Part shown: positions 1 through 12,400 of the stretch, one piece after another
Layout: every line of letters begins with the position of its first letter
How positions within the stretch are numbered: the stretch's first letter is position 1
Source: Apostichopus japonicus
Lineage: Eukaryota > Echinodermata > Holothuroidea > Aspidochirotida > Stichopodidae
NCBI RefSeq assembly: GCF_037975245.1
Contig: NC_092562.1
Span: 28,969,554-29,033,553 of the forward strand
DNA length: 64,000 nucleotides
Reading direction: 5' to 3'
Translations under genes and position numbers: made by a program
The notes under the pieces: model-generated
Told to the model about the DNA's origin: nothing
Database searches by the model: none
The model's input: the letters and a program-made list of their open reading frames with translations, nothing else

Positions 1-367
1 CCTTATACAAAGTTTGAGATATATATAAAATCTCCTCTTTCTTGAAAATCGTATTTACAAACAAAGTCAACCCACATATAAAAGTGGTTTATTTTGTTAG
101 TTATAACCGATTGTTTATTCCATGTCTTCAGTAAGGCCAGTTGTAAGGCGTGTATACACGCATAAAGCGCGCACACCCACACACGCGTATTTCACATTCA
201 GAATGACCCCATTGCTTTTTGTTTCATTTTTGAAATCCACGTACCCCTAACATTAAAATTAACCCTGAGGTACGTGGTGATTATTTTTACATGATGTCCG
301 ATGTCTGCCACTATGATTACAAGTCTTAGATGGAACTATTTAATTCGTTTACAAACAGAATACGTAC

Positions 368-444
368 CGTCCACAATACTTCTATTTGTCCCGAATCTGT
401 GTTGTTGATTCTACTAACATTAAATTCAATATGTGTTGTTGGGT
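368..444 (-). CDS. Gene 1 exon 13: first half of a second FN3 domain
   Basis: The 77-nt exon starts in phase 1 and ends in phase 0 at a GTACGT donor. The peptide runs from NPTTHIEFNVSRINN to GQIEVLWT. It is very close to the gene 2 exons at 40896-40972 and 53542-53618, which have the same length and phase. This is the strongest link between the two genes. The matching second half must lie left of the window. Confidence 0.8.
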
Positions 445-3400
445 CTGCGTAGGGAGAAAAATGAGGACTATTATTTCTGTCCAATTGAGAGTGTTGCTAA
501 AGATTACTGTAGTACGAATGCGCAGGGAAAATGCATTTAATTAAATATACCTTTAGAGGTTGGAATTCGATGCTTCACATCTGCAAAAGCGTGCATGCAA
601 GTAGTATTATCATATATAACGTTATACTTGAAATACATTAAAAGCACAAACGTCATTGACTTTATGGGATAACTTGTAATTATAAAGGGAGAAATAAATT
701 GACCTTCTCATTTGATTTAGCTTATATTTAGCGATTCCAAGACCCATCGTCAGTGAGACATGGAGTTGGAGGCGAGATTCTCCTTTACTGTTATTCATTA
801 ATAAATCATTAATAGAATAAACCAAAATAAATAATAATAATTCATTCACACGATGACAACCATGTTGACTCCAAAGTGTTATATGATACATGTACAAAAC
901 AAAAAACAAAAATAAACAACATCACACGTTCATCAACTGAGTGCCTCCTTCAATATTAGTCGCTATATTTTAAATATGCACAATGCTTTGAATTATTATC
1001 CATACAAATGTTGACATTACGAATCTTTAATACCAAACTTTAGGTAACGAGGTTCTCAACCTCCGCCATCCATTTCACTCTTCTTAAAAAAGAGCTGTTG
1101 GAGCTCTTAAGACTTCTCGGCGAAACAACTGAAGACAAAATATTACCATTACTTACTACAAACAACCACAGATGGAGAGTATTGGCCAACTGTCTTTTCA
1201 TCCTGAATTATCGTAATAACAGACACAGAGATTGAGTAATTGTCGATGAGATCCATGCCAGTAACAGTCAAATAGTTGTCGCTGGTGTCTTTATAGGTCA
1301 GCTCCTCTGTAAAATCATTGGTCCATACAAAATGGACTCGATAGGAGACAACTGGGCCGGTACCGTAGTCATATCCCGGTCTCCAAAATTTCCAATTAAC
1401 TCGGGTCCTGCCTTCAACAACAGTTACCAGAGGAGCATCCATCAACGCTGGAAGAGCTTTAAGGGTAGAGGAAACCCTACTATTTTTAATTACATGTGAT
1501 TGAGAAGCAGTAGATTACGCAACGTGGTAAACTGACATGGAGTACGTTACATTAAAAAGTATGACTAGGGCAATGTTATCTATGAGGTCACATAGTGATG
1601 GAATGGCTTTACCTAATAAGAATGTTAATAGAGCAGTTATACAATTATAGCAATTACGCAAGTTTATCCATTACTCACGGCAGAATGAACATTCTTCTCT
1701 TAGCAAACAATGTTAAGCAATACTTATATTCTCGTTATAGTGAAGTTAAATCTAACCATCTTGGCAGTTAGGTCCACCCCAGCCTTCTGCACATCCTCCA
1801 TTACCACACGAACCCGTCGATCTGTTACAGTTAGCATTGCCAGCACAGTGGCATATGTAGTTACAAAGTATCCCGTAGTATCCATCTGGACAAGATTGAC
1901 TGCTTTTTAGTCCTTCAAAGATTAGTAATGGGGACAAGAACATTAACAAATGTGATGCATCTGATCTCGTAATATACTGAATGTATTAGAGAACTTAACA
2001 TATGGCAGTGCTATAAAATAAATGGGATTTAAATGTGTGATATCATAGTTTTCTCTAACAGATTTGCAATGAAAAGGGTGTTAAGTAAATACCTCAAGCA
2101 TTGAGATGAACTACATGGTAAACAAAACTGTACCGTTGTTCAGTTTGCGGAAATGACATTGATTTTGGAACTGACAAAACAGCTGCTGTTAAGAGCACAC
2201 TATTTTATTAAACCCAACCACTACGTTAACATCACGTGGTAGTTTTGGAGAACTTATTCGAGTTGCTTTCGTTTCACTAAGTATGGTCAACTATAAAAAA
2301 GTTTATTTGTGTTACATATAATGTGTTCACTTTCAATATCTTTGTTCTCAAACCGAGGGCCGACGGTGTATACTCTTAAAAGACAAAAAATAGTGTATGC
2401 ATACATGAATATGTAACCCATATTATATCAATGACGCAAAGAATTCGGACTGTTAACACGAAAACGGGTGCGGCCTATTATTTTGATTATTTGTAAATTG
2501 ATAATTTGACTTACTTTGACAACCAGGCCCTTCATAACCTTCGTTGCAAGACGGTGAGTTACACCCAAGAACTGCATCATGTTGGGTGTTACCGCAATTA
2601 GCAGTCATGTTGCAATCGGCACCAAAATATGGACGTTTACAAGTAGCTAATAAAACAAAGAGATTATCATCAAATATAAACACGAAATCAAAGCCTTGTG
2701 CTTGTTCTACAATTCGATACATTTTAATATTTAAGTGTATTTTTGCCACCCACGAGCCATTTCTAATTATCTGGCATAAGGAAATACAAGCACATTGATT
2801 TTTGTTTTCGGGAATAAAATTGATAATTTTTAATGATGAGTTATGTCTAGTAAATAACGGTAGACCACTTACTGTTACATTTCGGCACGGATCCAAACCC
2901 TGCTCTACAATGACATCCAACCGGATGAGGAGAACATACTTGCTTGTAACGACACTTGCCTCCCAAATCAGTAAGTGTAGTGCAGTTTAGTTCGCAAGTC
3001 ATACCGATAGCATTTGATCTATCATCACACGCTGAAAGATAAATTTGCGAGCTTCAGTGACAATACGAATAAATAGTTGTTGACAGTCTTAACCATTGCA
3101 GCAGGTTTAAAATATCAAATATATCAACAAATATTGAGATATGTACTGTTAACTAACAGAAGTTTCATTCCGCGACCGAAATAAAAACACACGACATTTA
3201 AATAATTTTTAACTTCCATTCGCTATAAAACTGTACTCATGTTTCGCTTGATAACATATATATTAGTGTCTTCAATATTTAGGCCAATTCCGTCGTGCGA
3301 AATTTCATATAAATTGTGTGTACTAAGTACGACAAAACATTTATGATTACTATGGTGTTTTCTTGTCAGAAGACTTACCCTGCGAACAGTCCTTTCCATG

Positions 3401-6400
3401 GTAACCTGCTTGACATATACACTGTCCGGTCTCCTCGTGACAAATGCCTTGGTAATAGCAGACTGGGCATGTATTATTGCAATAGATCCCCCAGAAACCA
3501 GACGGGCAGGCTTTAAAATCAAGTAAAATCAACTTCAATATAATGTGCAAGCATGCTAAGATACGGAACAATTATAGAAGAATGTTGTAATTAACCTTCG
3601 TCAGACTGATACAAATAACAAACATGTAACATTTATCGAGTTTCTCATATTATAAATCTGTCAGGAAATAATACAATGTTTACCCATACGTAGTCGCAAG
3701 CTTGCAGTCACATATAGTATGCATAGCCAGTCGTCTATATTAGCACTGACTTTGGATATATATATATATATGGTTGGGAAATACCTGGTAAACAACCAGT
3801 TTAGTATATACACAGACACATCAGTTCTTCATTTGTTCTGAAAAAAGCAGTGTCATAATTCTTATGAAAGTGTGAAAAATATATCGCCAAAAAATAGTCT
3901 AATCTTTTACCTTAAGCCCGGGTCACATCTGCGCGATTCAACACGCGATTCAACTCGCAACTAAATCGCGTGAATCAGAAAGTTGCTTCTGAGAAGTTGC
4001 GCTGATTATGACATTGCTCTATTGCAAATCAACCCAAATCGACGGCGCAACTTTTATTGCGCAACAAGTTGATACCCGTGTCTAACTACGCGATTCAACT
4101 TTCAATTGTATTGCGAGTTGAATCGCGTGTTGAATCGCGCAGATGTGACCCGGGCTTTAGGCTGTGTAAATTAATGGAAATAATGACGAAGTGAATGATG
4201 GGAAGGATTCTTCCAAGTGTTCATACCTCGTACTTTTAATATCATAAACCCTTTGTAAGACTGATTTCTGTTGTTTGGAAAACATTCATAGACTCCTTCA
4301 TCAGCCTTCCTCGCGTAGTCAATTGTCAGTTCTGTTTTTCCATTGGCCAATGGAATCTCTCTCCCATTATGACGCCATCTCAGAGTAGAAACATTTCCGT
4401 TGTATGAAACAGTCATAGCGACAGTTTCACCAGTTCCTACTGACCACGTAAATCTATGAGGTTGAACAGAGTCTGCGAAAGCAAATCAAAAGTTACACTT
4501 CCGTTAAGGAGTGTCAGGACGAGTCTCTATTACATTCTGCATTTATATGTTAAGTGGCATTAGGTGAAACCTGACACGAAGGGAAAAACAATCACAGGGT
4601 TTCCAAAGTACTCTTAGTTATTCCAATGCAATTCACAATAACTTAAATTCTACCATTGCTGCTGATATACCTTTAACCTTTGGTTATACCATGAAACGGT
4701 TAGTTTTGCGTCTAAGCTTCACTTATACAATATTTTGTACTTTGCAGTAGCTTTCACTGCACTACATTATACTAGTTATCTGGACGTTTTAGATCGGTTA
4801 CCAACCACTAGTTGATAAAAAACATATTTCCAGCTATCTATTTATATCGCTGAATGGTGTTTCATGAGCGAAACCATTTTCGTGGTCTTCAATCAAGTCC
4901 AGGAGAAATACACAATGTTTTAATATAGATTTTCGTGTTTCATTAGACATAATCCCTTACTAAGCCGATGAATACTTTGATTCTCATTTGTTTCTAAAAC
5001 TAAATAAAAAATACGGTGTAGCATAATTATTATTCCTGAGAGGATTTCAAATTCGAGAAATAATTATTTAATCAGTGTCGCTGATGTAGTAGATATTCAT
5101 GGAAAGAATGCCAATTCATTCAAGACAAAATTAAAATAAGATACCGTCTTTGTTTGACTGTTTGAGTATTTCTATATGTTGTCTAAGCTTTTCTTCGATT
5201 AGTTCCATGTAGTACACTCCCAAATGAGAGCCGTTGGATACCGACTTATCCAGTTTTAATCTTCGACTGCGGTTTGTGGTGATGAAAGATAATTCCCCGT
5301 CAGGCAGGCCGGAGGTAGGAGGAATGTTTGATAGTGGTGCGTCTTGACTTCTTAGTCCACTTCCAGTTTCTTCTCTACCTGTTTCAAGTTCTCGACCAAT
5401 GGATAGGATGGTCTCAAAAGTCGTCAATCCTTCTACGGTGAAAGTTTTACCAATTTTTATGGTGGCAGGGCGGCCATATCCAATAGCGTCGAAGACCTTA
5501 GCTAAACAAACATGAAATAATATCATTTACTTTTTGCTAAAGGCAAACTAGTCTAAATTGGTCACATAGTATTTTGCTGTTACTTAAATAAGGCCTTTAC
5601 AGTTGATATAACTAATTGCCATTAATATTCCTATGATAAAAATATTGACGACGAATTTCAATGTAGACGAAACGACTAATTCAGTGTAGATGATAATACA
5701 CTAACTATAATTTCACAATGGCTGAAACAACCGAATGTTTAGTAAGCCGTCATAACCATTAAGCAATTACAGACATTTATAGTTTTAAGTATTAGGTTAA
5801 TAAGTTAACAGTTATCGAATATTTTTATTAGGAACTCTCGGGTACGGCTGTAAATATGTCTGCTTGTTTTGTAAGTAGGCTTTTCAACCAATGTCCTCTC
5901 CACTTTGTTTTACGAGGGAGCCACGGCCAGATATCTCTCGTCTGTGTTCTAAACAATTGTGACTAGTATTTTTCCTGTCTCAATCTTTGTTCTTCTGTTC
6001 TGAGGTTTAACTTGCAAATCCAAAAACATATCTCCTCCAAAAACTTAATTCTGGGAACCTCGTTTGACCTTGCATATACATAAAATTTGTTTAAAATTTA
6101 GATATTAATCAAACTAATATAATAGCATTCGCTAGGTTTAAAAAAAAAAGAAAGAATCACGGTTGAAGAAGTGCACTCTACCATCACGATGAGTGACACC
6201 AATTGGATAGAGACGTAATGATAGCCAAAAGAGAGCCATGAATATTTTATTTCGTTTAATGTCTATGTCTATAATAGTTCAGAAATAAAATAAAAATTTA
6301 GCAGCGCTACCGCTTAAATATTGAACCTTATACTTAATTGATTATTCAAGTTTGTCTTTTACATAGTAGAGGTGTCCTTTTAATTTCTACTGAAATTACG

Positions 6401-9400
6401 TGGGTTCAACAGTTGACTGATTATGGCGCTAACGTTAGAGTAACAATACAACTACTACACATCGAACAAATATGGAAAGCAAATTGAAGGAAAACACGGC
6501 AGGTGTACAACTTAACAAAGTAGTGACAATATGACACCACACAATGATAACATGACAAGGTAATTGGTGGAAATCATGTTCACGTTTAATACTCAGTGTC
6601 TGAAACAAGTTGTATGCATATAAGTTTTTCGACCATTCCAAATTTGTAAGCTTACCTACTAAATTATTAATAAAGTTTTTATTTTTACATTTTTTACGCT
6701 ATACCAGGTTGGTATCGACTGTTTGACTTCCCTCCTAGTCAACGCTTTCAACTATGGTGGCTATTTTTTTAGTTAAATGTCACCGTTATAAAAATCAAAG
6801 GCGAACAAATTTTTTTTCTCACCTGAAGTAGCGGGTTTCCAGCCTTATATCAGAAGAGTGAGCCAAATCAACCAACCATTCCCAGATGAGTCCTTACAGT
6901 TGGATACAGCAATATTTATGTTTCTGAGTTAACTATTTCCAATCCGTTTTGAGTGCATTAAGGGAATAACGTTTCTATTTTTTAATTTTTTATTGATTAC
7001 AGTTTAGATGATGTTTTTTGGTGAGTTGTTATGTATTGATGCAATTTTTTTTTTTACCAATTCCCTTTCCATACCTTGGCACATTGGTCCACTCCATGAT
7101 GTTTTGCAGCCAGCTTCTAAACAGACCCCAGTCCTGGTGTCACATAGAGAGGTATGGCTGCAGTGACATAATGATGTACAGCCAGCACCATATGTTCCTT
7201 CAGTACAATCTGCGTAGTGAAATTTGCAACAAGTATCAGCACATTGCAATGACACACAAACTTTAAAAAGACGTGGCTAAATTCGCAGGGATATTTGCAT
7301 TATTTTCGTCAGGGATCAAAGGATTAAAGATATTCAGGATATAAGTAAGATTAACAAAACCAACGTTTCTGTCGGAAAAACAAAATAACTAGGACGCAAA
7401 ATTGTAGGTCAAAGAGTGCACATCATTAGGGCCCCAGTGTACCAGAGTATGACGAAACATACAGATAGGATGTTTATACTGATAAAAGATAAAACACTTG
7501 ATTACCTGTTTTACAATCAAGACCGGTGAAGCCCGGGGCACACGAGCACCCAAAAGGATGAGGGAGACATATTTCTACACCTCGACAATCAGCATCACCA
7601 ATAACAGTCGCACAACTTATTCCACACCGTCGACCGATATATCCAGACGGACAAGCTTCCATGGTTCGTAAGAAATATTATCATTAATGCATTGAAAATA
7701 ATATTTTAAGATGTGTATCACATTATAATTAATTCTCTCAATTATATGCATCAAATATATGTATGAAAGAATGAACTACTTTCGTAGTCAGTATCGATCC
7801 AAGTCAATTAGGTCTGTCATGCAACCCCCCCCCCCTCCCCCACATTCCCATTGATACGTCTTTTAGGAACATTTGGATATTATCAGCCTTGAGGGATAAA
7901 TGTGCATACTGTATCTCTTATGGGTGGGGGGGGGGCGGAAGGGTATGGTTACAGTTAAACATCATCAGGTATTTTTACTTCAATTCCTAATTTTCTCGCT
8001 TAGTGAAAAATTTCAAGTTGGGATTGCAAGGTCTTAGGATTGTGAACGTCTCTATTCACTGTAATTCTTTGAATGTTTATATTTTACAGGTTGCTTAGAC
8101 ACCCAGACAATGTCCCTGCTTGTTTGCACTTACGGAAATATATGATAATTATTAACGGCTTCAAAAGAAGGGTGGCTACTTTGTCTGTTTATAGCTCCAT
8201 GGTTAAACTTCAGAGTTTGAATATTCGGCATCGTTCCTCAAAGGAACGTTTTAAATTTTGCCTACATTCATTTGAATACATTTGTCAAATCCTCTCTCAT
8301 GGACAGCTCCTTGACAGCAATCTTCCCATCAATCATCGACTCGACATTAGGGTAATAGTGGAGTACTTTTTAATAATGATCTGCTTGAGGATGATGGTGG
8401 TTTTCTTTCCTTTGCTCACTTCCTCAAGAAGTACTCCATAAAAACCAATTGTTTGGAAAACTATGGCCTAATTAAGTCAGCTAAATTTTCGTAGCTAATG
8501 GTTACTGATACTGGTAGTCCATGTTTTTTATGCAAGCCTATTAAATGTTTTACTCATATTTTGTTGACTGATGGCAACTTTGATCGTAAATTTGTCGACA
8601 AGCATTTTCTTCAGTCTTTATGTCGTGTAAGTTGTAAGTTATACATGGACAAATGCCCTGAGTTTCTCAAGTACAGATTGAACTTTGTACTGTGTGGTCC
8701 CTTCTAGTGACGTGTATATTTGCTGGTTCCAGTGCCGTATTCTGCATAGAATGATTATTACCAAGCAATATTTACATAAACTTGGTATTATTTAATCAAG
8801 TACACAGTGCACATGTTGTCTGATTCATACTGAGACTATTCAGTACTTATTTTTTTGTTTGTGATTTTGCCCCCCAAAATGGAATTACTTTCATACAATC
8901 TTTCGTAATGCTACTATTAATATAAAGTTAGATCGGTCCTACTGTTCGGTAGTGAGATTAATCCGGTGCTGAATTTAAGTCATATTTTTTTGATATTTTC
9001 AACAAAACATAAGGACAATCCTTTAGTCAACGAACGCATTCATTATTAATTAAGGAATTACTTTAAAAAGCAAAAGTTGATTTTTCGGAAAAATTGACTG
9101 AACAAATTGGGAGAAACATTGGATCCCTTGGGTATTTATGTTTAAGTAATAAAGTCAGTTTTCAAAATGTATTATTTTGTCTGTGTTGTATTGAGTCTTT
9201 ATCCTTGTTAATTTCTATTCATATTTTCAAGAGCAATAAATAAACAAATCCAGGCCTTCATTTCCAAAGCATATGTAGCAATCCAAACATTAAGAACTTT
9301 AAATGGTGTATGTTTATAACAATATATACATAAATGCATAAATACCTTGCTCGCATTGTCCTCCTGTGAATCCCGGAGGACATACACATCTTCCGGAGAC

Positions 9401-12400
9401 ATCGTCACAGATGCCACCATTGTAGCACACCGGACAAGTCCATTGACAGAAGGGGAAACCCCATAAATTGTACCTGCAACCTGTGAACGTAAAAATCGGT
9501 TGATTGGTATTAAAAGATGCGTCTAAAGCAGATTTTGCTCCAATCAGGTGGTACGATGCCCAGCTGAAGAATTTGTAAGTATCTGAGCAAACATTCCACA
9601 TTAATGACACGATGCACGAACAACGAAGTGTTGCATAACATTTAACGATTTGTAAGGGAAGCAATACACATACCATTGGGGACATCAACATTTGTATGTT
9701 GTAGAAAACCGTGTAATCGTAGTGAAACTGTTTTTAACTGAGGCTGATCCAATTATTTGTTTATAAGTTAATCCTATAACTAACATAACTTCGATACTAA
9801 CAAATTTAATGTATGTATGCCAGGTCAGTTAAGGTGTATAAACCAGAGACATATTCACATAAAAACTAGATTTTTCTTGATATTAGATTTGATAAATAGC
9901 AGACGTTCTTAAAGTTATTCAATCCGTTTTAGTATTTTTACACAACGATCTAACATGTTAGATTATGTTGAACTACTTGATTGTTAACTACAGAATTTCG
10001 AGCTACAAAGATGGATAAAGACCTAACTTACATATAACCTTTCAATTATCATACTAATTAAACGGTACGTCAGCTGATTTGCATGAAACGATTAAAGTTA
10101 CCTCGAACGATAAGCCTGACGTATCCACTGGTATTTGACGAGTTCGTATACGCCTCGTATACTCCAGCATCACTGGTGTTAACCTTCTCAATGACTGGTG
10201 TAGTATTTCCATTCCATTCAGATAACTGCCTTGTGACCGAACCCCACGAATACCGCCAACGTACTTGATCTGTCGATGTACTGTCTGACGCCAACATTTT
10301 TAATGTCACTCTTTCGTCAAGATTTGCGGTAATGGTGAAAGCAGGTGGCTTAAATTCAGCTGAGTGACGAAACAATAAAACCAAATATGTCATCTCTAAT
10401 ATTTGATGAAGACAACAAAAAGTACGATATAGATATAAAAGGAATGCAAAAGCATCGATCGGCTGCATTAACTAGATATTTTTCTTTTAAGATATCATGA
10501 ACAGCAATATTTTTATAATGTAGAAAATATCGTACCACTGTTTTAGCTGCATATTTTAATGGTTGAACTTCACAAGTAGCCAATGATGTTATGAAAGCAA
10601 AATATCTGGCATAAATAAACCTTAGTAATTAGTAAGTCAAGACATGTTTGTATAACTACGGTTAGCTACTACAGCTATAAACCCCTTGGCTACTTATTGC
10701 AGAGAGAGTGCCCTCCCTTTGCTTAACTTTTGTTCATATTAAATGACTTAAATGTTCCTTCAGTATTTTTGCATCTACTGGTGAAATTCTGTTACGCATG
10801 GTCTTTTAAAAAAAGAAGGAGACCATTCTAACATACTCCCAACAGTAGAGCCTCTGCCTGTTACAAACTCGGAAAATGTTATAGGGTTAATCGTGTTTAT
10901 TTGGTAGGAAGGATATGTATCTTTCTTTCGCTTTGGCTAAAATGTTGGTCAAAATATGAATTTAACGTTTACTGATCAATTGTGTTATCCATCCGCCAAT
11001 TTTATGGCTGCGAATGCTTGGTTCGACGTAGGCTAGAATGATAAATTTATAGCACAGAAATGTACTACTTAGCATATGCAAAATATCTCCAATACCATCT
11101 GCCAAAAGTATATTTGAAGCTGTATAATTTCTACACCGTAGTTGATCGGTATGAATTAGCCTGCTTTTGCTAAATAATATTGCTTAGTTCGTGGAACAGC
11201 CACTTGTGTGACATACAACGCTTATGTTATTCAAATGATTACAACTTCTTACAACTTTGTGCCTGAAAATCTTAGAAACTTTTCCTTTTGATGTTATTAA
11301 ACAGTGTACTGAAAGGAAAAATGGAAGTCTTGAAATCTTATTCTCAGACAAAATGGCCACAAACGTAAATTCAGTTCATTTCGTTCATTCCACAATCAGT
11401 AAATTGATAAGAAAATCAGAAGCGACGGCCAACAAAGGGTGAAAGGGGTTGGCTCAAGCATCGGTCACATTACGTGTGAAGTTATGAAGATCTCACATGG
11501 ATAACTTTAATATGATTTCCGAACACAAAGTAACACTTTGCACTTCACCTATAGCTAAAATGCTTACCTTCGTCTGGTATTATTGACACGGTTGAGATGT
11601 AGGTGTAGTTTTGTGTCGATGCACTGCATTGAAACACACCAAAGCGAAGGTTCTTTCTTTCTTGTGTATTACCAAAACTGTTTGTTAATATCACCGTATC
11701 AGCATTGATGAATGACTGCCCGATATTACGCTGCACTATATTGGTATCAATAAAAAACCCACAACGGTTTAACTCATCCGTTGGCTTGGTGATGACACTG
11801 GAGAGATCACATGATGTATTTCCATATGTCGGATAGATTCTGTTAGTTTGTTTATTGGTCCATGCGGCTCTGCGATACGATCTGGTGGTATGAATGCCAT
11901 TATTTACGACCACGCCCATAAACGCAGTATTTCCTTCAGGATCACCCTTTGGATTAGCTGTGATGCATAAGGAATCTAAGTAGAAACCTGTATAGAAGAG
12001 TAACTTTTGTAACAGGAAGAACTGAAGAAATATCATAACCTTGCAAAAGTGCATCATTGGCTAAAATACGCTATGCATAAGAAAATCAAATAAAATATAT
12101 ATAAATATAAGAACACTGCCCCAAGTCAAGCATATGTTGACTTCTGACTTTTATTAGATCATATTAATTCATATTAATAACGGTACTTATTTTGGAATGT
12201 TGTGAACAAAGTTGCATCCATAACACTCAGTTACTCAGTATAGTAATACTGTATCATATACAGGCTTGTTTGCATTGTAATTGGTTTAGAACACCAACCT
12301 GATTCGTATTCCGTGCAGTTATCTTAGTCTACCGTCGTTATCTATAGGTGCCGGTACTTACCGAAATTGAACGCAGGTAAGCTTAGAAACAGCAAAACAG

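Noticed and set aside
1-367. Search for the second half of the gene 1 FN3 domain
   Set aside because: No exon with the expected NLKCDP-like start or TDSEG end was found; introns at this position are near 900 bp in gene 2, so it should lie beyond the left edge.
7826-7841. Run of C residues, with G runs at 7925, 34224, 38438, 42639, 43450, 49082 and 55255
   Set aside because: Simple homopolymer runs in introns; considered as G-quadruplex sites, but no arrangement of four tracts with short loops near a promoter was seen.
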